Source: Anoxybacillus amylolyticus (GTDB lineage Bacteria; Bacillota; Bacilli; Bacillales; Anoxybacillaceae). Taken from it: 64,000 nt of DNA. A model generated the notes under the pieces. The model was not told the origin of the DNA. It did no database searches and worked only from the letters and a program-made list of their open reading frames with translations. Shown here piece by piece: positions 35,706 through 46,412 of the stretch; the first letter of the stretch is position 1, and the number at the start of each line of letters is the position of its first letter. The stretch is from positions 2,616,001-2,680,000 of the forward strand of contig NZ_CP015438.1 in NCBI RefSeq assembly GCF_001634285.1, written 5' to 3'. Made by a program: the position numbers and the translations under genes.

Positions 35706-36971
35706 TTATTGCTCCTTTCTCATCATGTTGTACGGGAAGACTTCTTTCTCTACTTTAAATTTGACAATTTGGAGCGGATGACGCGCCGCATCGAGCTCAT
35801 TTCCGTCTTCGTCCCAAATCGTTCCGACCGTTTGCGTAAAGTTTTCGATTTCTGGTCCGAAAAATTCGACCGTATCGCCTGGTTTAAAGAAGTTGCGTTG
35901 CTGCAAGGTGACGATTTTCGTATCGCGGTCATAATCCAGTACAAAACCGGCAAAATCGTACGTCGTTTTTTTGCTATGGACGCCGAACATTTGCTCTTTA
36001 TAGCCAGGCACCCCTTCAAAAAAGGCTGGTGCTGTGTCACGGTTGGCACATTTGTCTAGTTCATCAAGCCATTCTTTCCGAATGACAAAATTGTCTGGGT
36101 CGGCACAGTAAGCGTCAATGACTTTTCGATACACGCTCACGACTGTCGCGACGTAATGAATGGATTTCATCCGCCCTTCGATTTTCAAGCTGTCAATACC
36201 TAATTCAATCATTTTCGGAATCGATTGAATCAAGTTTAAGTCTTTCGGACTCATCGCAAACGGGTCATCCGTTTCGTCAAACAATGCCATCGCTTCGTCG
36301 CCTTCTAGCTTGTACAAATCATAGTCCCAACGACACGATTGACAGCACCCGCCGCGATTCGAGTCACGCGCTGTCATATGATTGCTCAATACGCACCGCC
36401 CCGAATAAGCAATGCACATCGCCCCATGAATAAATGTTTCGATTTCAATATCGACCTTCTCTTTTATTTGACGAATTTCTTCCGCACTTGTTTCCCTTGC
36501 CAGCACGACTCGCTCTAATCCTTCTTCTTTCCAAAATTGGACCGCTTTCCAGTTGGTGAGCGATTGTTGCGTGCTTAAATGCACTTCTAGTTTTGGCGCG
36601 ACGCGGCGCGCCGTTTCAATAATGAGCGGATCGGCAACGATAATGCCATGCACCCCCGCCTCTTGAAGACCTTGTAAATATTCTTCTAATCCCGGCATAT
36701 TTTCGTTATGGGCGTAAATGTTCGTCGTCACATAAATTTTTGCGCCGTACTGGCTCGCAAAGCGGACGCCTTCCGCCATTTCCTCGAGCGTAAAATTGTC
36801 GGCGTTCGAACGAAGCCCGTACTCTTGCCCGCCAATAAAGACGGCATCTGCGCCGTAATGGACGGCGACTTTGAGCTTTTCGAGGTTTCCGGCCGGCGCC
36901 AATAGTTCCGGTTTTTTCACAATGACGCGCTTTCCGTCAATGATTTTCGAAATTTGCTCGTTTCTCCACAT
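35706..36971 (-). CDS. trhP2: U32 peptidase-like tRNA hydroxylation protein
   Basis: 421 residues (YrrO). [20 protein letters not shown] start, the U32 signature [16 protein letters not shown] with nearby cysteines (GGCCQSCRW) that would hold an iron-sulfur cluster. In Bacillus subtilis YrrN and YrrO are needed for 5-hydroxyuridine at tRNA position 34. The ATG at 36971 fits AGGAGG better than the GTG six bases earlier. Operon with trhP1 and trmR. Confidence 0.9.
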   Translation of the reverse strand: MWRNEQISKIIDGKRVIVKKPELLAPAGNLEKLKVAVHYGADAVFIGGQEYGLRSNADNFTLEEMAEGVRFASQYGAKIYVTTNIYAHNENMPGLEEYLQGLQEAGVHGIIVADPLIIETARRVAPKLEVHLSTQQSLTNWKAVQFWKEEGLERVVLARETSAEEIRQIKEKVDIEIETFIHGAMCIAYSGRCVLSNHMTARDSNRGGCCQSCRWDYDLYKLEGDEAMALFDETDDPFAMSPKDLNLIQSIPKMIELGIDSLKIEGRMKSIHYVATVVSVYRKVIDAYCADPDNFVIRKEWLDELDKCANRDTAPAFFEGVPGYKEQMFGVHSKKTTYDFAGFVLDYDRDTKIVTLQQRNFFKPGDTVEFFGPEIENFTQTVGTIWDEDGNELDAARHPLQIVKFKVEKEVFPYNMMRKEQ

Positions 36972-36990
36972 ATGCACCCCTCCTTTTCGT

Positions 36991-37920
36991 TTAGTACACC
37001 GTTTCTTTAAAGAAAAAGCCTGTATCTAACGGACGATGTTTCGGTTGAATCGCTTCGATTTGCGCAAGCAATTCGTCTTTTTCTGCTTCATATCGTTCGC
37101 GTTGTTCGGCGCATAAATCGATCGCACGGCGATACAGTTCTGTCACTTTTGTGATATATTCCGGTTCGTGAAGTACGCCGTCAATTTTAAAGCTGTCAAT
37201 ACCCGCGTCGACCATGTCTTCGAGCTCGTCAATAATGCAAATATCGTTCGGGCTCATAATGTGCGTGCCGTTTTCGTCTTCAAAAATCGGGTATTTGTTG
37301 TCGCGTTCTTTGTCGTATAAAAACATGCCTTTTTCATACTTTTTCTTTTCGATTTCGAGCCATTTCCCTTGGTATTCAAAATAGTTGCCAATCAATGACC
37401 GCTTGGATTGGAACATGCACGTCATGCCGTGCACCTGCACTTCAATTTCCACTTCGGCATGTTGTTTAATTTCAATAATAGCGTCCATGCTTAGTTCACG
37501 TGCTAATATGGCGCGTTTTGCTCCTTTTCGCCCCCAATAGTTGCACGCATACCAGTTCGTTGCTGTTGTTTCCGTATTCCAATGAAGCTTCATCTGTGGA
37601 GCGACTTCTCGAACTGTCATTAATACGGCAGGGTCGCCAAAGATGATGGCATCTACTCCCGTGTCTGCCAAAAAGCGGACGTAATCGCTAAGTTCCTCGA
37701 CTTTATCGTTATGAAAAAGGGCGTTCATCGCTACATATACGCGAATCCCGTACTGGCGTGCCACATCCACCGCTTCGCGAACGTCTTTTCTGGTAAACTC
37801 TCCAGCAAGCCGCAACCCGTAGCGCTGCTCACCAATCACTACCGCATCCGCCCCTGCTTTTGCAAGGTCATGAATATGCGCAACGCTTGTTGGGGTGACT
37901 AACAATTCCGGTTTTTTCAC
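36991..37920 (-). CDS. trhP1: U32 peptidase-like tRNA hydroxylation protein
   Basis: 309 residues (YrrN), shorter paralogue of the gene that follows. ELLVTPTSVAHIHDLAKAGA start and the motif EVQVHGMTCMFQSKRSL in place of the longer signature. It starts inside the trmR stop (ATGA overlap), so the two are coupled. Works with TrhP2 in forming 5-hydroxyuridine of tRNA. Confidence 0.9.
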   Translation of the reverse strand: MKKPELLVTPTSVAHIHDLAKAGADAVVIGEQRYGLRLAGEFTRKDVREAVDVARQYGIRVYVAMNALFHNDKVEELSDYVRFLADTGVDAIIFGDPAVLMTVREVAPQMKLHWNTETTATNWYACNYWGRKGAKRAILARELSMDAIIEIKQHAEVEIEVQVHGMTCMFQSKRSLIGNYFEYQGKWLEIEKKKYEKGMFLYDKERDNKYPIFEDENGTHIMSPNDICIIDELEDMVDAGIDSFKIDGVLHEPEYITKVTELYRRAIDLCAEQRERYEAEKDELLAQIEAIQPKHRPLDTGFFFKETVY

Positions 37921-38570
37921 TTCGTTTCACCTCGTTTTCTCGATATGGCAATGCCGTCGCCAATTGGTAAAATGACCGTATCGTAATCTGGACGGCGCAT
38001 TAACCATTCGTTATACTCACGAATTTTTTTCACTAATTGCCGCCAACGTTTATTTTCGATTGGTTCGTTTGCCGCTACCAATCCTTTAAATAAAACGTTA
38101 TCGGTAATGACAACGCCCCCATCCGCTAACAGCGGTTCATATAAGCGAAAAAACCGCTCATATTGCCCTTTTGCCGCGTCGATAAACATGACGTCAAACG
38201 GCGCTCGTTTTTTTACTTCCTCATATAAGTCAAACGCATCCCCTAATAATGCGTCAATACGCTCGTTCGTTTCCGACCGTTCGATATAAAAAAGCGCTCG
38301 CTCATGCCGCGCTTGATCACGCTCAATGGTTACGATGCGCGCTGTTGGCAACTTGAGCGCCATCCGAATTGCAGAATAGCCAATCGCTGTGCCGATTTCT
38401 AAAATTGTTTTCGGCTCGATATATTGCAATACGTGCAGCATCGCTTCGATGCCGACAATGTCCATAATCGGCACGCGATGCTCTTTCGCATATACTTCTA
38501 TTTCTTGAACGACAGCCTCACGGGGAGGGATAAGCGTTTCAATATATTGCGTAAGTGCTTCTTGTAACAA
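37917..38570 (-). CDS. trmR: tRNA 5-hydroxyuridine methyltransferase
   Basis: 217 residues (YrrM), class I O-methyltransferase of the catechol type; ILEIGTAIGYSAIRMAL is the SAM site and VMFIDAAKGQY and TDNVLFKG the metal-binding residues. It methylates 5-hydroxyuridine-34 to 5-methoxyuridine, the step after the TrhP proteins. A TTG start seven bases after GGAGGA. Confidence 0.9.
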   Translation of the reverse strand: MLQEALTQYIETLIPPREAVVQEIEVYAKEHRVPIMDIVGIEAMLHVLQYIEPKTILEIGTAIGYSAIRMALKLPTARIVTIERDQARHERALFYIERSETNERIDALLGDAFDLYEEVKKRAPFDVMFIDAAKGQYERFFRLYEPLLADGGVVITDNVLFKGLVAANEPIENKRWRQLVKKIREYNEWLMRRPDYDTVILPIGDGIAISRKRGETK

Positions 38571-38681
38571 ACGAATTCCTCCTCGTAAAAATAAGAGTCC
38601 AAAACAGACTCTTAAGAAGGGAATGTATCAACCGATAACTTTATATATACTACCATAAAACGAAACGAAATGCGAACGTTT

Positions 38682-39776
38682 TTACTGCTTTCCAATATAT
38701 TTCGCTTTTTCGCGGTTATGTTCTTCCAGCGTGTTCGTAAAAATCACATCACCTTCTGGTGTGGCCAGGAAATAAAGGTATTTTGTTTGATCCGGCTCAA
38801 GCGCGGCTTGAATCGACATTTCTCCTGGGCTAGCGATTGGTCCTGGTGGCAATCCTTTATGAATATACGTGTTGTACGGGGAGTTAACTTTTAAGTCTTC
38901 GTAATAGACCCGCTCTTTATGGGTCCCGAGCGCATAAAGGATTGTCGGGTCGGTTTGTAGCGGCATGCCGATGTGTAGCCGGTTATAAAAAACGCTCGCA
39001 ATTTTTTTACGATCTGCTTTTTCTGTTGCTTCCGCTTCGATAAGGGACGCAATCGTTAACAGACGATGAGGGGTGAAATTTTTCTCCTCCATCTCTTGTT
39101 CGTATTTCCCGACAACTTCTACTGTTTTTTCGACCATCGCTTCAATGATGGAAGAAAGCGGTGGTTTTTCTTCGGCGAAGGAGTACGTTGCTGGGAATAA
39201 ATAGCCTTCGAGCGGATAACGAATGTTTTTATTCAATACGTCATTGGATAGCACCATTGGGTATTTTTTGATTAACGTTTGAATGTAGGCACGGTCGTTT
39301 AGTTGGTGCATCACTTCTTCTTTCGTATAGCCGGTCTTTTGGGAAATAATTGTCGCAATATCTTCAAGATTTTTTCCTTCTGGAATCGTAATTTTCACTT
39401 TTATTTCTTCCATTACTTTTCCTTTTTTTAAGGAATCAATGATTTGTGGAAGCGTCATCGCTTTTGTTAGTTTATAATTTCCTGCTTGAAAATTGGCATG
39501 ATTTTTAAACTTGACGTAATAGCGAAACACGGCGGCGCTTTTAATAATTCCCTTTTTTTCTAACGTCGTCGCAATGTCGCTTACCGTTGAACCAATCGGA
39601 ATGGAAATCGCCACCGGGCGTTTGTCCGTTGGGTCGACTGGTTTTAACGCCGATTCAATATATACATAGCTTCCAATCGCCGTCGCAACGACAAGGAAAA
39701 TGATGACGGCGCTAACGATAAAGACGGTCTTTCGTACAAGCTGTATATCTTTTGGAAAAAGTCCGTTCTGTTCCAT
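38682..39776 (-). CDS. mltG: Endolytic murein transglycosylase MltG
   Basis: 364 residues (YrrL). One N-terminal membrane helix (TVFIVSAVIIFLVVATAIG), a LysM-like region, then the YceG domain with the catalytic Glu in ASLIEAEATEKAD and ALGTHKERV. It cuts nascent glycan strands at the membrane. GGAGGG precedes the ATG at 39776; a longer frame upstream has no ribosome site. Confidence 0.93.
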   Translation of the reverse strand: MEQNGLFPKDIQLVRKTVFIVSAVIIFLVVATAIGSYVYIESALKPVDPTDKRPVAISIPIGSTVSDIATTLEKKGIIKSAAVFRYYVKFKNHANFQAGNYKLTKAMTLPQIIDSLKKGKVMEEIKVKITIPEGKNLEDIATIISQKTGYTKEEVMHQLNDRAYIQTLIKKYPMVLSNDVLNKNIRYPLEGYLFPATYSFAEEKPPLSSIIEAMVEKTVEVVGKYEQEMEEKNFTPHRLLTIASLIEAEATEKADRKKIASVFYNRLHIGMPLQTDPTILYALGTHKERVYYEDLKVNSPYNTYIHKGLPPGPIASPGEMSIQAALEPDQTKYLYFLATPEGDVIFTNTLEEHNREKAKYIGKQ

Positions 39777-39921
39777 TGAATCCCTCCATTCTCGACATAT
39801 TATACTACAAATTTTTGCATTTTTCGCTAATGTTTTTTTCAAAAAAGACCGTTGACTCGCCACTTGAGGATAAATTTAGTTATTTTCACACAAAAAAGAT
39901 GGCCTCATCGGCCATCGTGCA

Positions 39922-40221
39922 TTATTCTTCGTCTTCTTCTTGTTCCGCGCAGAATGTGTTCCACACTTCTTCGATCATGTCCCACTCTTCTTCTGTTTCA
40001 ATCGGCTGAAGTTCACCCTCCTGGTCACCTTCGCCAGGAACGAACGCAGAAACGTGAATTTCTGTTTCTTCCTCGTCATCGTATTCTGCACCAATTGGAT
40101 AGTAGAAAACGTACGATTTTCCAAAGTCTTCAGATTCAAACGTAAATAATACTTCGCATAGCTGCTCATTGCCATGCTCGTCTACCACGGTAATATGTTT
40201 TTCGCCATGTTCCATGTTCAT
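39922..40221 (-). CDS. yrzB: YrzB-like DUF1292 protein
   Basis: 99 residues, very acidic (many Glu/Asp), beginning [20 protein letters not shown]. Sits between ruvX and mltG, the same as in Bacillus subtilis. Function unknown. Confidence 0.88.
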   Translation of the reverse strand: MNMEHGEKHITVVDEHGNEQLCEVLFTFESEDFGKSYVFYYPIGAEYDDEEETEIHVSAFVPGEGDQEGELQPIETEEEWDMIEEVWNTFCAEQEEDEE

Positions 40222-40228
40222 GCCTCCA

Positions 40229-40645
40229 TTATTGTTTACTGTCGAGGTAAGATTGCAAAATCATCACTGCCGCCATTTTATCGATGACTTTTTTTCGCTT
40301 TTGTCGGCTGACATCGGCAGCAATGAGCATGCGCTCCGCTGCCATCGTCGAAAGACGCTCATCCCATAAAATGACCGGTAAGGAAAACTCTTTCTTTAGT
40401 AGATCCGCAAACCGCTCGCTCGCTTCGCCGCGCGGACCGACAGTTCCGTTCATGTTTTTCGGAAACCCGAGCACAATTGTATCGACGTTGTACTCGGAAA
40501 TAATTTCCCGAAGCCTTTTGAAGCCAAATTGATTTTTTTCCTCATCAATCGGAATCGTTTCAATGCCTTGTGCCGTCCAGCCAAGTTCGTCGCTGACCGC
40601 TACCCCGAGCGTTTTTGTCCCTAAATCTAAGCCTAGTACGCGCAT
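40229..40645 (-). CDS. ruvX: RuvX/YqgF family nuclease (YrrK)
   Basis: 138 residues, the usual length. RNase-H fold with [29 protein letters not shown] and [11 protein letters not shown]. Proposed to resolve Holliday junctions or process pre-16S rRNA. Between yrzL and yrzB in the alaS operon. Confidence 0.92.
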   Translation of the reverse strand: MRVLGLDLGTKTLGVAVSDELGWTAQGIETIPIDEEKNQFGFKRLREIISEYNVDTIVLGFPKNMNGTVGPRGEASERFADLLKKEFSLPVILWDERLSTMAAERMLIAADVSRQKRKKVIDKMAAVMILQSYLDSKQ

Positions 40646-40662
40646 ACGTCAATCCTTTCTCG

Positions 40663-40932
40663 TTAACGACGCACCGTCGTTAAATAGAATTTCACCAATT
40701 CCTCGATTAATTCATCCCGTTCAATTTTGCGAATAAGCGCGCGTGCGTCTTTATGGCGCGGGATGTAAGCGGGGTCGCCAGATAATAAATAACCGACGAT
40801 TTGATTGATTGGGTTGTACCCTTTTTCTTGAAGAGCCTCATACACGGTTAATAGCACGTCGCGGACGTTCGTTTCTGCAGGCTCTTCGGAAAAGTTAAAT
40901 TGCATCGTTTGGTCAAATGAGCTCACCGTCAT
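40663..40932 (-). CDS. yrzL: IreB-family regulatory protein (YrzL)
   Basis: 89 residues from the ATG at 40932 behind [21 protein letters not shown] start and [20 protein letters not shown] motif match the DUF965/IreB family; in enterococci IreB is a substrate of the Ser/Thr kinase controlling cephalosporin resistance. Lies directly after alaS, the conserved order. Confidence 0.92.
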   Translation of the reverse strand: MTVSSFDQTMQFNFSEEPAETNVRDVLLTVYEALQEKGYNPINQIVGYLLSGDPAYIPRHKDARALIRKIERDELIEELVKFYLTTVRR

Positions 40933-41002
40933 GCACCTCGCTCTCCATTCAAGAGATCTGGCATCTCCACCTCTTACATCCATTGTACACTATATTCCCT
41001 AA

Positions 41003-43639
41003 TTATAAAACGGATTTTACCCATTCTTCAACAAATTGTAGCGCTTCGCCGACTTTGTTTGCGTCTTTTCCGCCCGCTTGCGCCATGTCGGCACGTCCGC
41101 CCCCGCTACCGCCGCATCGCGTCGCGACTTCTTTAATTAATTTTCCGGCATGGAAGCCTTTGTCGATTAAGTCATTCGTGACGCCCGCAATCAAGTTCAC
41201 TTTGTCGTCTTGAACCGATGCAAGCACGATGACGCCAGAGCCAAGTTTTTGTTTTAATTCGTCCATCATCGTCCGTAAGCTGTTCATGTCTGGAGCGTTT
41301 ACTTTACTTGCAAGCACGCGGATGCCACTTACTTGTTTCGCCTTGTTCACAAGGTTCGCTGCTTCTAGATTGCTAAGTCGCGCTGCAAGCGATTCGTTTT
41401 CACGCTGCAACTGACGAATTTCGTTCATTAACCCATCAATCCGTCCGACGATTTCTTTCGGATTCGTTTTTAGTTTTTGCGCGACTTCTTGCAATAACGA
41501 AAGCTGATCATTCATAAAGCGGTACGCTGCTTCGCCTGTCACTGCTTCGATGCGGCGTGTACCGGCGCCGATGCCGGATTCGGATACGATTTTGAACAAG
41601 CCGATTTCCGCCGTGTTCGTGACATGGCAGCCGCCGCAAAGCTCTAAGCTATAGTTGCCGACTTGTACGACGCGGACGATGTCGCCGTATTTTTCGCCGA
41701 AGAGCGCCATCGCTCCCATTGCTTTCGCTTCATCGAGCGGTTTGTACTCAATTTGCACCGGGAGGCTTTGCCAAATTTTTTCGTTGACAATCGCTTCGAT
41801 TTGCTCTAATTCTTCCGGTTTGACTTGTCCAAAATGCGAGAAGTCAAAGCGCAAGCGGTCTGGTGCGACTAAAGACCCTGCTTGGTTGACATGCACGCCA
41901 AGCACATCTTTTAACGCTTGGTGCAATAAGTGGGTTGCGGTATGGTTTTTCACGATTTGCGCCCGCTTATTTTCTAAAAGAGATGCTGTATACGTTTCGC
42001 CTTTTTTCAATGTTCCTTTTTCGACGATGACGTGGTGTAAATGTTGCCCGTTTGGCGCTTTTTGCACGTCTTTCACGTACGCTTTGACCGCATCGTTTTC
42101 GATGAAACCTTGGTCGGCGATTTGACCGCCGCTTTCCGCATAAAACGGCGTGACGTCTAACATAATTTGCGCTTCTTCTCCTTCGCGCACTTCTTCCGCA
42201 AGCTCGCCGTTTTTGACGATGACCGTAACGGCAGATTGTGTACGAAGCTGATGGTAGCCAACGAATTCGCTTTCTACTTTAATATCGCCGAGCACACCGC
42301 CTTGCACTTGCATCGAATCGACTTCTTGGCGTGCCGCGCGCGCACGTTCGCGCTGCCGTTCCATTTCCCGTTCAAACCCGTCGTGGTCGACTTTCATTCC
42401 TTCTTCGGCTGCATACTCTTCCGTTAATTCAACCGGGAAGCCGTACGTATCGTACAAACGGAATACATCTTCACCGTTAATCGTGTCGCTGCCACGTTGT
42501 TTTTCTTTTTCGATGACGCTCGCTAAAATCGCAAGGCCTTCGTTTAACGTTTCATGGAAGCGCTCTTCTTCGTTTTTAATGACTTTTTGAATAAATTGTG
42601 CTTTTTCTTTCACTTCAGGATAATAGTCGACCATAATTTCGCCGACAACCGGCACTAATTCGTACATAAACGGACGGTTAATGTTCAACTTTTTCGCATA
42701 GCGGACAGCACGGCGCAATAAGCGGCGCAAGACGTAGCCGCGTCCTTCATTCGACGGAAGGGCGCCATCTCCAATTGCAAACGTGACAGTGCGAATGTGG
42801 TCGGCAATCACTTTAAATGCTACGTCTTTTTCGGTATCCGTACGGTATTGCTCGCCAGAAATTTGCTCGGTTGCACGAATGATCGGCATAAATAAATCCG
42901 TATCGAAGTTTGTCGGCACGTCTTGTAAAATCGAGCACATCCGCTCTAACCCCATGCCTGTATCAATGTTTTTCTTAGGAAGCGGCGTATACGTGCCGTC
43001 AGGGTTATGGTTAAATTGAGAAAAGACGAGGTTCCATACTTCTAAATAACGTTCGTTTTCTCCGCCAGGATATAATTCAGGATCGTTCGGATCGTTGCCG
43101 AATTGTTCCCCGCGATCGTAGAAAATTTCTGTATTTGGACCGCTTGGGCCTTCTCCAATATCCCAGAAATTTCCTTCTAAACGAATAATTCGTTCTTCTG
43201 GCAAACGAATTTCGTTATGCCAAATGTCAAACGCTTCTTCATCTTCTGGATGAATCGTAACAGAAAGACGGTTCGGATCAAAGCCGATCCATTTTTCGCT
43301 CGTTAAAAACTCCCATGCCCAATGAATGGCTTCGCGCTTAAAATAGTCACCGATTGAAAAGTTTCCGAGCATTTCAAAAAACGTGTGATGGCGCGCCGTT
43401 TTTCCAACGTTTTCAATATCGTTTGTGCGAATCGATTTTTGCGCATTACAAATGCGCGGGTTGTCCGGAATGACACGGCCATCAAAATATTTTTTTAACG
43501 TTGCGACACCGCTGTTAATCCATAACAACGATGGGTCGTCAATTGGAATAAGCGACGCGCTCGGCTCAACTGCGTGACCTTTTTCTTTAAAAAAGTCTAA
43601 AAACATTTGACGTACTTGAGCAGATGTTAGCTTTTTCAC
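41003..43639 (-). CDS. alaS: Alanyl-tRNA synthetase
   Basis: 878 residues, full length. Class II catalytic core at the N-terminus ([32 protein letters not shown]), editing domain with the zinc-type [11 protein letters not shown] and CGGCHVTNT, and the C-Ala domain ending [11 protein letters not shown]. Expression is controlled by a T-box leader. AGGGAGG precedes the ATG. Confidence 0.97.
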   Translation of the reverse strand: MKKLTSAQVRQMFLDFFKEKGHAVEPSASLIPIDDPSLLWINSGVATLKKYFDGRVIPDNPRICNAQKSIRTNDIENVGKTARHHTFFEMLGNFSIGDYFKREAIHWAWEFLTSEKWIGFDPNRLSVTIHPEDEEAFDIWHNEIRLPEERIIRLEGNFWDIGEGPSGPNTEIFYDRGEQFGNDPNDPELYPGGENERYLEVWNLVFSQFNHNPDGTYTPLPKKNIDTGMGLERMCSILQDVPTNFDTDLFMPIIRATEQISGEQYRTDTEKDVAFKVIADHIRTVTFAIGDGALPSNEGRGYVLRRLLRRAVRYAKKLNINRPFMYELVPVVGEIMVDYYPEVKEKAQFIQKVIKNEEERFHETLNEGLAILASVIEKEKQRGSDTINGEDVFRLYDTYGFPVELTEEYAAEEGMKVDHDGFEREMERQRERARAARQEVDSMQVQGGVLGDIKVESEFVGYHQLRTQSAVTVIVKNGELAEEVREGEEAQIMLDVTPFYAESGGQIADQGFIENDAVKAYVKDVQKAPNGQHLHHVIVEKGTLKKGETYTASLLENKRAQIVKNHTATHLLHQALKDVLGVHVNQAGSLVAPDRLRFDFSHFGQVKPEELEQIEAIVNEKIWQSLPVQIEYKPLDEAKAMGAMALFGEKYGDIVRVVQVGNYSLELCGGCHVTNTAEIGLFKIVSESGIGAGTRRIEAVTGEAAYRFMNDQLSLLQEVAQKLKTNPKEIVGRIDGLMNEIRQLQRENESLAARLSNLEAANLVNKAKQVSGIRVLASKVNAPDMNSLRTMMDELKQKLGSGVIVLASVQDDKVNLIAGVTNDLIDKGFHAGKLIKEVATRCGGSGGGRADMAQAGGKDANKVGEALQFVEEWVKSVL

Positions 43640-43667
43640 GTTTCCTTCCTCCCTTAAAAATATAAAA

Positions 43668-43918
43668 AAACTCCCATCCCTGCTCAGGGACGAGAGCTTG
43701 CTCGCGGTACCACCCTGTTTATGGACAAAACGTCCATCACCTCAACCGCCGTAACGTGGCTTCGTCGGCAGGGTTTGCCTGCACTCCGGATTAGCGTTCT
43801 GTTACCCTTCATCTGGAATTTCTTTCAGCCGCGGAAATTCCTCTCTGTGCGCCGAAAGCGCTTTAAGATGGACTGTAACATACTCGATCCGTCATTGCGT
43901 TGATGTATAAACCTTTTC
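43668..43918 (-). promoter_or_regulatory. T-box riboswitch leader of alaS
   Basis: The conserved T-box AGGGTGGTACCGCG is at 43703-43716 and is followed by a terminator (GTCCCTGAGCAGGGAT... then seven T). The preceding 200 bases can form the specifier stem. Uncharged tRNA-Ala should favour the antiterminator and let alaS be read. Confidence 0.9.
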
Positions 43919-43924
43919 ACACAG

Positions 43925-43953
43925 ATTATAGACAAGCTCCCTTTGATTGTCAA
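43925..43953 (-). promoter_or_regulatory. Consensus promoter of alaS
   Basis: On the minus strand TTGACA, 17 bases, TATAAT: a perfect sigma-A promoter. It overlaps the last four bases of the upstream yrrI gene. Confidence 0.9.
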
Positions 43954-45017
43954 TGTGTACGGAAGCGTTCTTTTCCGTGCAAAAAGGCAACTTTGACAAT
44001 GGCAACGAGCGGGACAGCGATCATCATCCCGACAACTCCAGCAATTTCCCCGCCAAGAAAAAGGGAAAACATAATGACAAGCGGATGCATATGCAAACTT
44101 TTGCCGACGATGAGCGGAGAAAGGACGTTTCCTTCGATAAATTGCAAAACAAAAATAATCGCAAGGACAATGAGCACCATTTTTAACGAGACGGTAGCGG
44201 CTAACAAAGCGGCAGGAATAGCGCCAATAATCGGTCCGAAATACGGGATAACATTCGTCGCCCCGACGATAATCCCTAATAGTAGCGCGTACTTCATGCC
44301 AGCTATCCAAAACGAAAGGGCGGCGACGCTTCCGACCAAAACGCAGACGAGAAGCTGACCGCGAACGTAGCTGCCAAGCGACTTATCGACATCTTTTAAA
44401 AACGCAATCCCCTCATTTCGCCATTTTTTTGGCGTCCATTCCCAGGCCGCTTTTTTGATGCGTTCGATATCTTTTAACAAATAAAAAGCGATAAATGGGA
44501 CGAGTAAAAACACGAGAACGGAATTTAACACATGTTTGACGCTTGTAACCGCTTTGGCTATCCATAGTCCTAATAGCGCCTCGATTTCGAGAATTGTCGT
44601 TTCGACGCGTTGGTGGATCTGTTTCGGCCAAGCGGCAGTGCCGTCATGAATTTTGTCTGTCCATCCTTTATATGTATCGACAAGCAGCGGCAAACTTTCT
44701 GTCATGTCTTGCAGCTGTTTGAGAAAAATCGGGATGCCTTTGTACGCTCCATAGCCGATTCCGCCGAAAAAAAGAACGTAAATAAGTAAAATTGCCAGCG
44801 CCCGCGGCCATCCTTTGGCGTGGAGATATTCCACGACTGGATGCAACAAATACGCGATAAACGCCCCAAGCACAAACGGGGTTAACACGGTGCCTAGCAC
44901 GCGTAACGCCGGCAGCCAAAACTCTTTCACCCTCATAATGAAATAAACTAACACAACGACAAGCAACACTTTCGTCACGCGAATAAAAAAGCGCCATTGC
45001 TCATTTTGCACAGACAC
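43950..45017 (-). CDS. yrrI: AI-2E family transporter (YrrI)
   Basis: 355 residues with about eight membrane helices and the family motif GxxxNxxPYxGPxxG (GATNVIPYFGPIIGA). This is a large family of exporters, some moving autoinducer-2 or Na+/H+; substrate not known here. Upstream of alaS as in Bacillus subtilis. Confidence 0.9.
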   Translation of the reverse strand: MSVQNEQWRFFIRVTKVLLVVVLVYFIMRVKEFWLPALRVLGTVLTPFVLGAFIAYLLHPVVEYLHAKGWPRALAILLIYVLFFGGIGYGAYKGIPIFLKQLQDMTESLPLLVDTYKGWTDKIHDGTAAWPKQIHQRVETTILEIEALLGLWIAKAVTSVKHVLNSVLVFLLVPFIAFYLLKDIERIKKAAWEWTPKKWRNEGIAFLKDVDKSLGSYVRGQLLVCVLVGSVAALSFWIAGMKYALLLGIIVGATNVIPYFGPIIGAIPAALLAATVSLKMVLIVLAIIFVLQFIEGNVLSPLIVGKSLHMHPLVIMFSLFLGGEIAGVVGMMIAVPLVAIVKVAFLHGKERFRTH

Positions 45018-45058
45018 CCCTCCTACACATTAGTGTGGAGGATTGGCGGATAATTATG

Positions 45059-45092
45059 CAAAAAACAGCACCCCTCTAGGTGCTGTTTTTTA
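45059..45092. terminator. Bidirectional terminator
   Basis: AAAAAACAGCACC-N6-GGTGCTGTTTTTT. Its core is the same sequence as the terminator that IS1182 has split at 49400/50966. Confidence 0.9.
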
Positions 45093-45164
45093 ATGTGAAT
45101 GGTTCGATAGGTGACAGGCACAACAACAATGGCTTTATCTTTTTTGGACAGTCCCTTGTCGAAA

Positions 45165-45416
45165 TTAAAGTTGCAAGCGCAATATCCTTTCTTCTTCGTC
45201 GATAAAACCTTTGAATAAAACTTTTTCAATTTGGTCTTTATTAAAAAAAACGTTATAGTTTGAAGAAATGTTTCCTTGAGGATAATGGCATGCGACATAA
45301 TCGAATTTTTCCAAACCATTTCTCATTTGATTTCTTCCGTAAATCATTAGTTTAGACTCGTATCCTTTCAACATGACAACAGAGCCAATAGGTAGCCAAT
45401 CACGATGACTCCTCAT
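45165..45416 (-). CDS. DUF4176 protein (type VII/LXG toxin associated)
   Basis: 83 residues, MRSHRDWLPIGSVVMLKGYE with KLMIYGRNQM, the DUF4176 pattern found in loci for LXG and WXG100 toxins of type VII secretion. No secretion genes are in the window, so it is an orphan beside a disrupted gene. Its exact function is unknown. Confidence 0.7.
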   Translation of the reverse strand: MRSHRDWLPIGSVVMLKGYESKLMIYGRNQMRNGLEKFDYVACHYPQGNISSNYNVFFNKDQIEKVLFKGFIDEEERILRLQL

Positions 45417-45443
45417 ATGTTCACCTTCTATTACAAAATTTAG

Positions 45444-45797
45444 TTATTTAGAAATATCAAAGGTAACACCTAAACCTACTCCGTTACCATATTTTACACC
45501 GAATCTTGCCTTTTTTACATCAAATTCTACCTCTGCACTGAATCCGATAGAAGCCTCTCCACTTATTGTGATTTTTTTATTGGTAAACGGTATTTTTATT
45601 GTTGTACTTGCTTCATATTTAGCCAAATAAGCTTCTCCTCCTGTTTTAACTCCAACAGAAGCTGATGCTCCCATAACTTTAACACTTGCGCTTGTTTTTC
45701 CTTTACTATATCCTGCCTCGACCACATGTCCCGAAACTTCTGTTTTAGGGCTACTGGTTTGTTTTGACCAAGTATTACTATAGGAACTAACTATATA
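45444..45797 (-). pseudogene. C-terminal remnant of a hypothetical protein cut by IS630
   Basis: Open frame from the insertion point to the stop at 45444: ...SNTWSKQTSSPKTEVSGHVV, then strand-rich repeats (ASVKVMGASASVGVKTGGEA; ISGEASIGFSAEVEFDVKKA). The 5' part may be the short piece at 48339-48396 (MGAIIYDSAKNGAYVKSIY) on the far side of IS630; they fuse in frame only if one TA repeat is lost. Probably linked to the DUF4176 gene. No family recognised. Confidence 0.5.
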
Positions 45798-46412
45798 AAT
45801 TCAGTTTGAAATTCCGACACGTTTAATCAACCTGTATTCTTGTCTATACTGCTCCTAAACGAGTCAATCAAAGGAGCGGATGAAGAATGAAGAAAAAAGG
45901 ATTACAAATTACGAACGATCATGGTTGGACCATCGAACGTCTTCAAGAACAGGAACGCCGAATGAAAAATGCCAACATGGCGAAACGAATGGCAGTGATT
46001 CGTCTCATTATGCAAGGCTACTTAGGAATCCAAGTCGCTGAGCTTTTGAACCTCCATCGCGAAACCGTTTCGATTTACGTTCAAAAGTTTAATCAAGGTG
46101 GCATGGATGCGCTATTAGAACGCCATTACGCCCCGGGTAGAAAGCCGTACCTGTCTCCAGACGAAGAACGCGAATTAAGAAAGATGTTGGAAGAAAGCAC
46201 CCCTGCCGATGAAGGATACGGCATCGAGACCAGCTGGAATACACGAATCATTCAACATGTGTTAGAAGAGAAATTTTCTGTCACCATGTCTCGCGGTGGG
46301 ATTTGCGATATGCTCCACCGATGGGGATTTCGCTATACACGCCCTACGTATACTCTCAAACGGGCGAATCCTCAAAAACAAAAAGAGTTTCAACAAGAAA
46401 TAGAACTCATAA

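Noticed and set aside
45023-45319. 98-codon minus-strand frame overlapping the DUF4176 gene
   Set aside because: It is another frame of the DUF4176 gene and the terminator region, with no ribosome site of its own.
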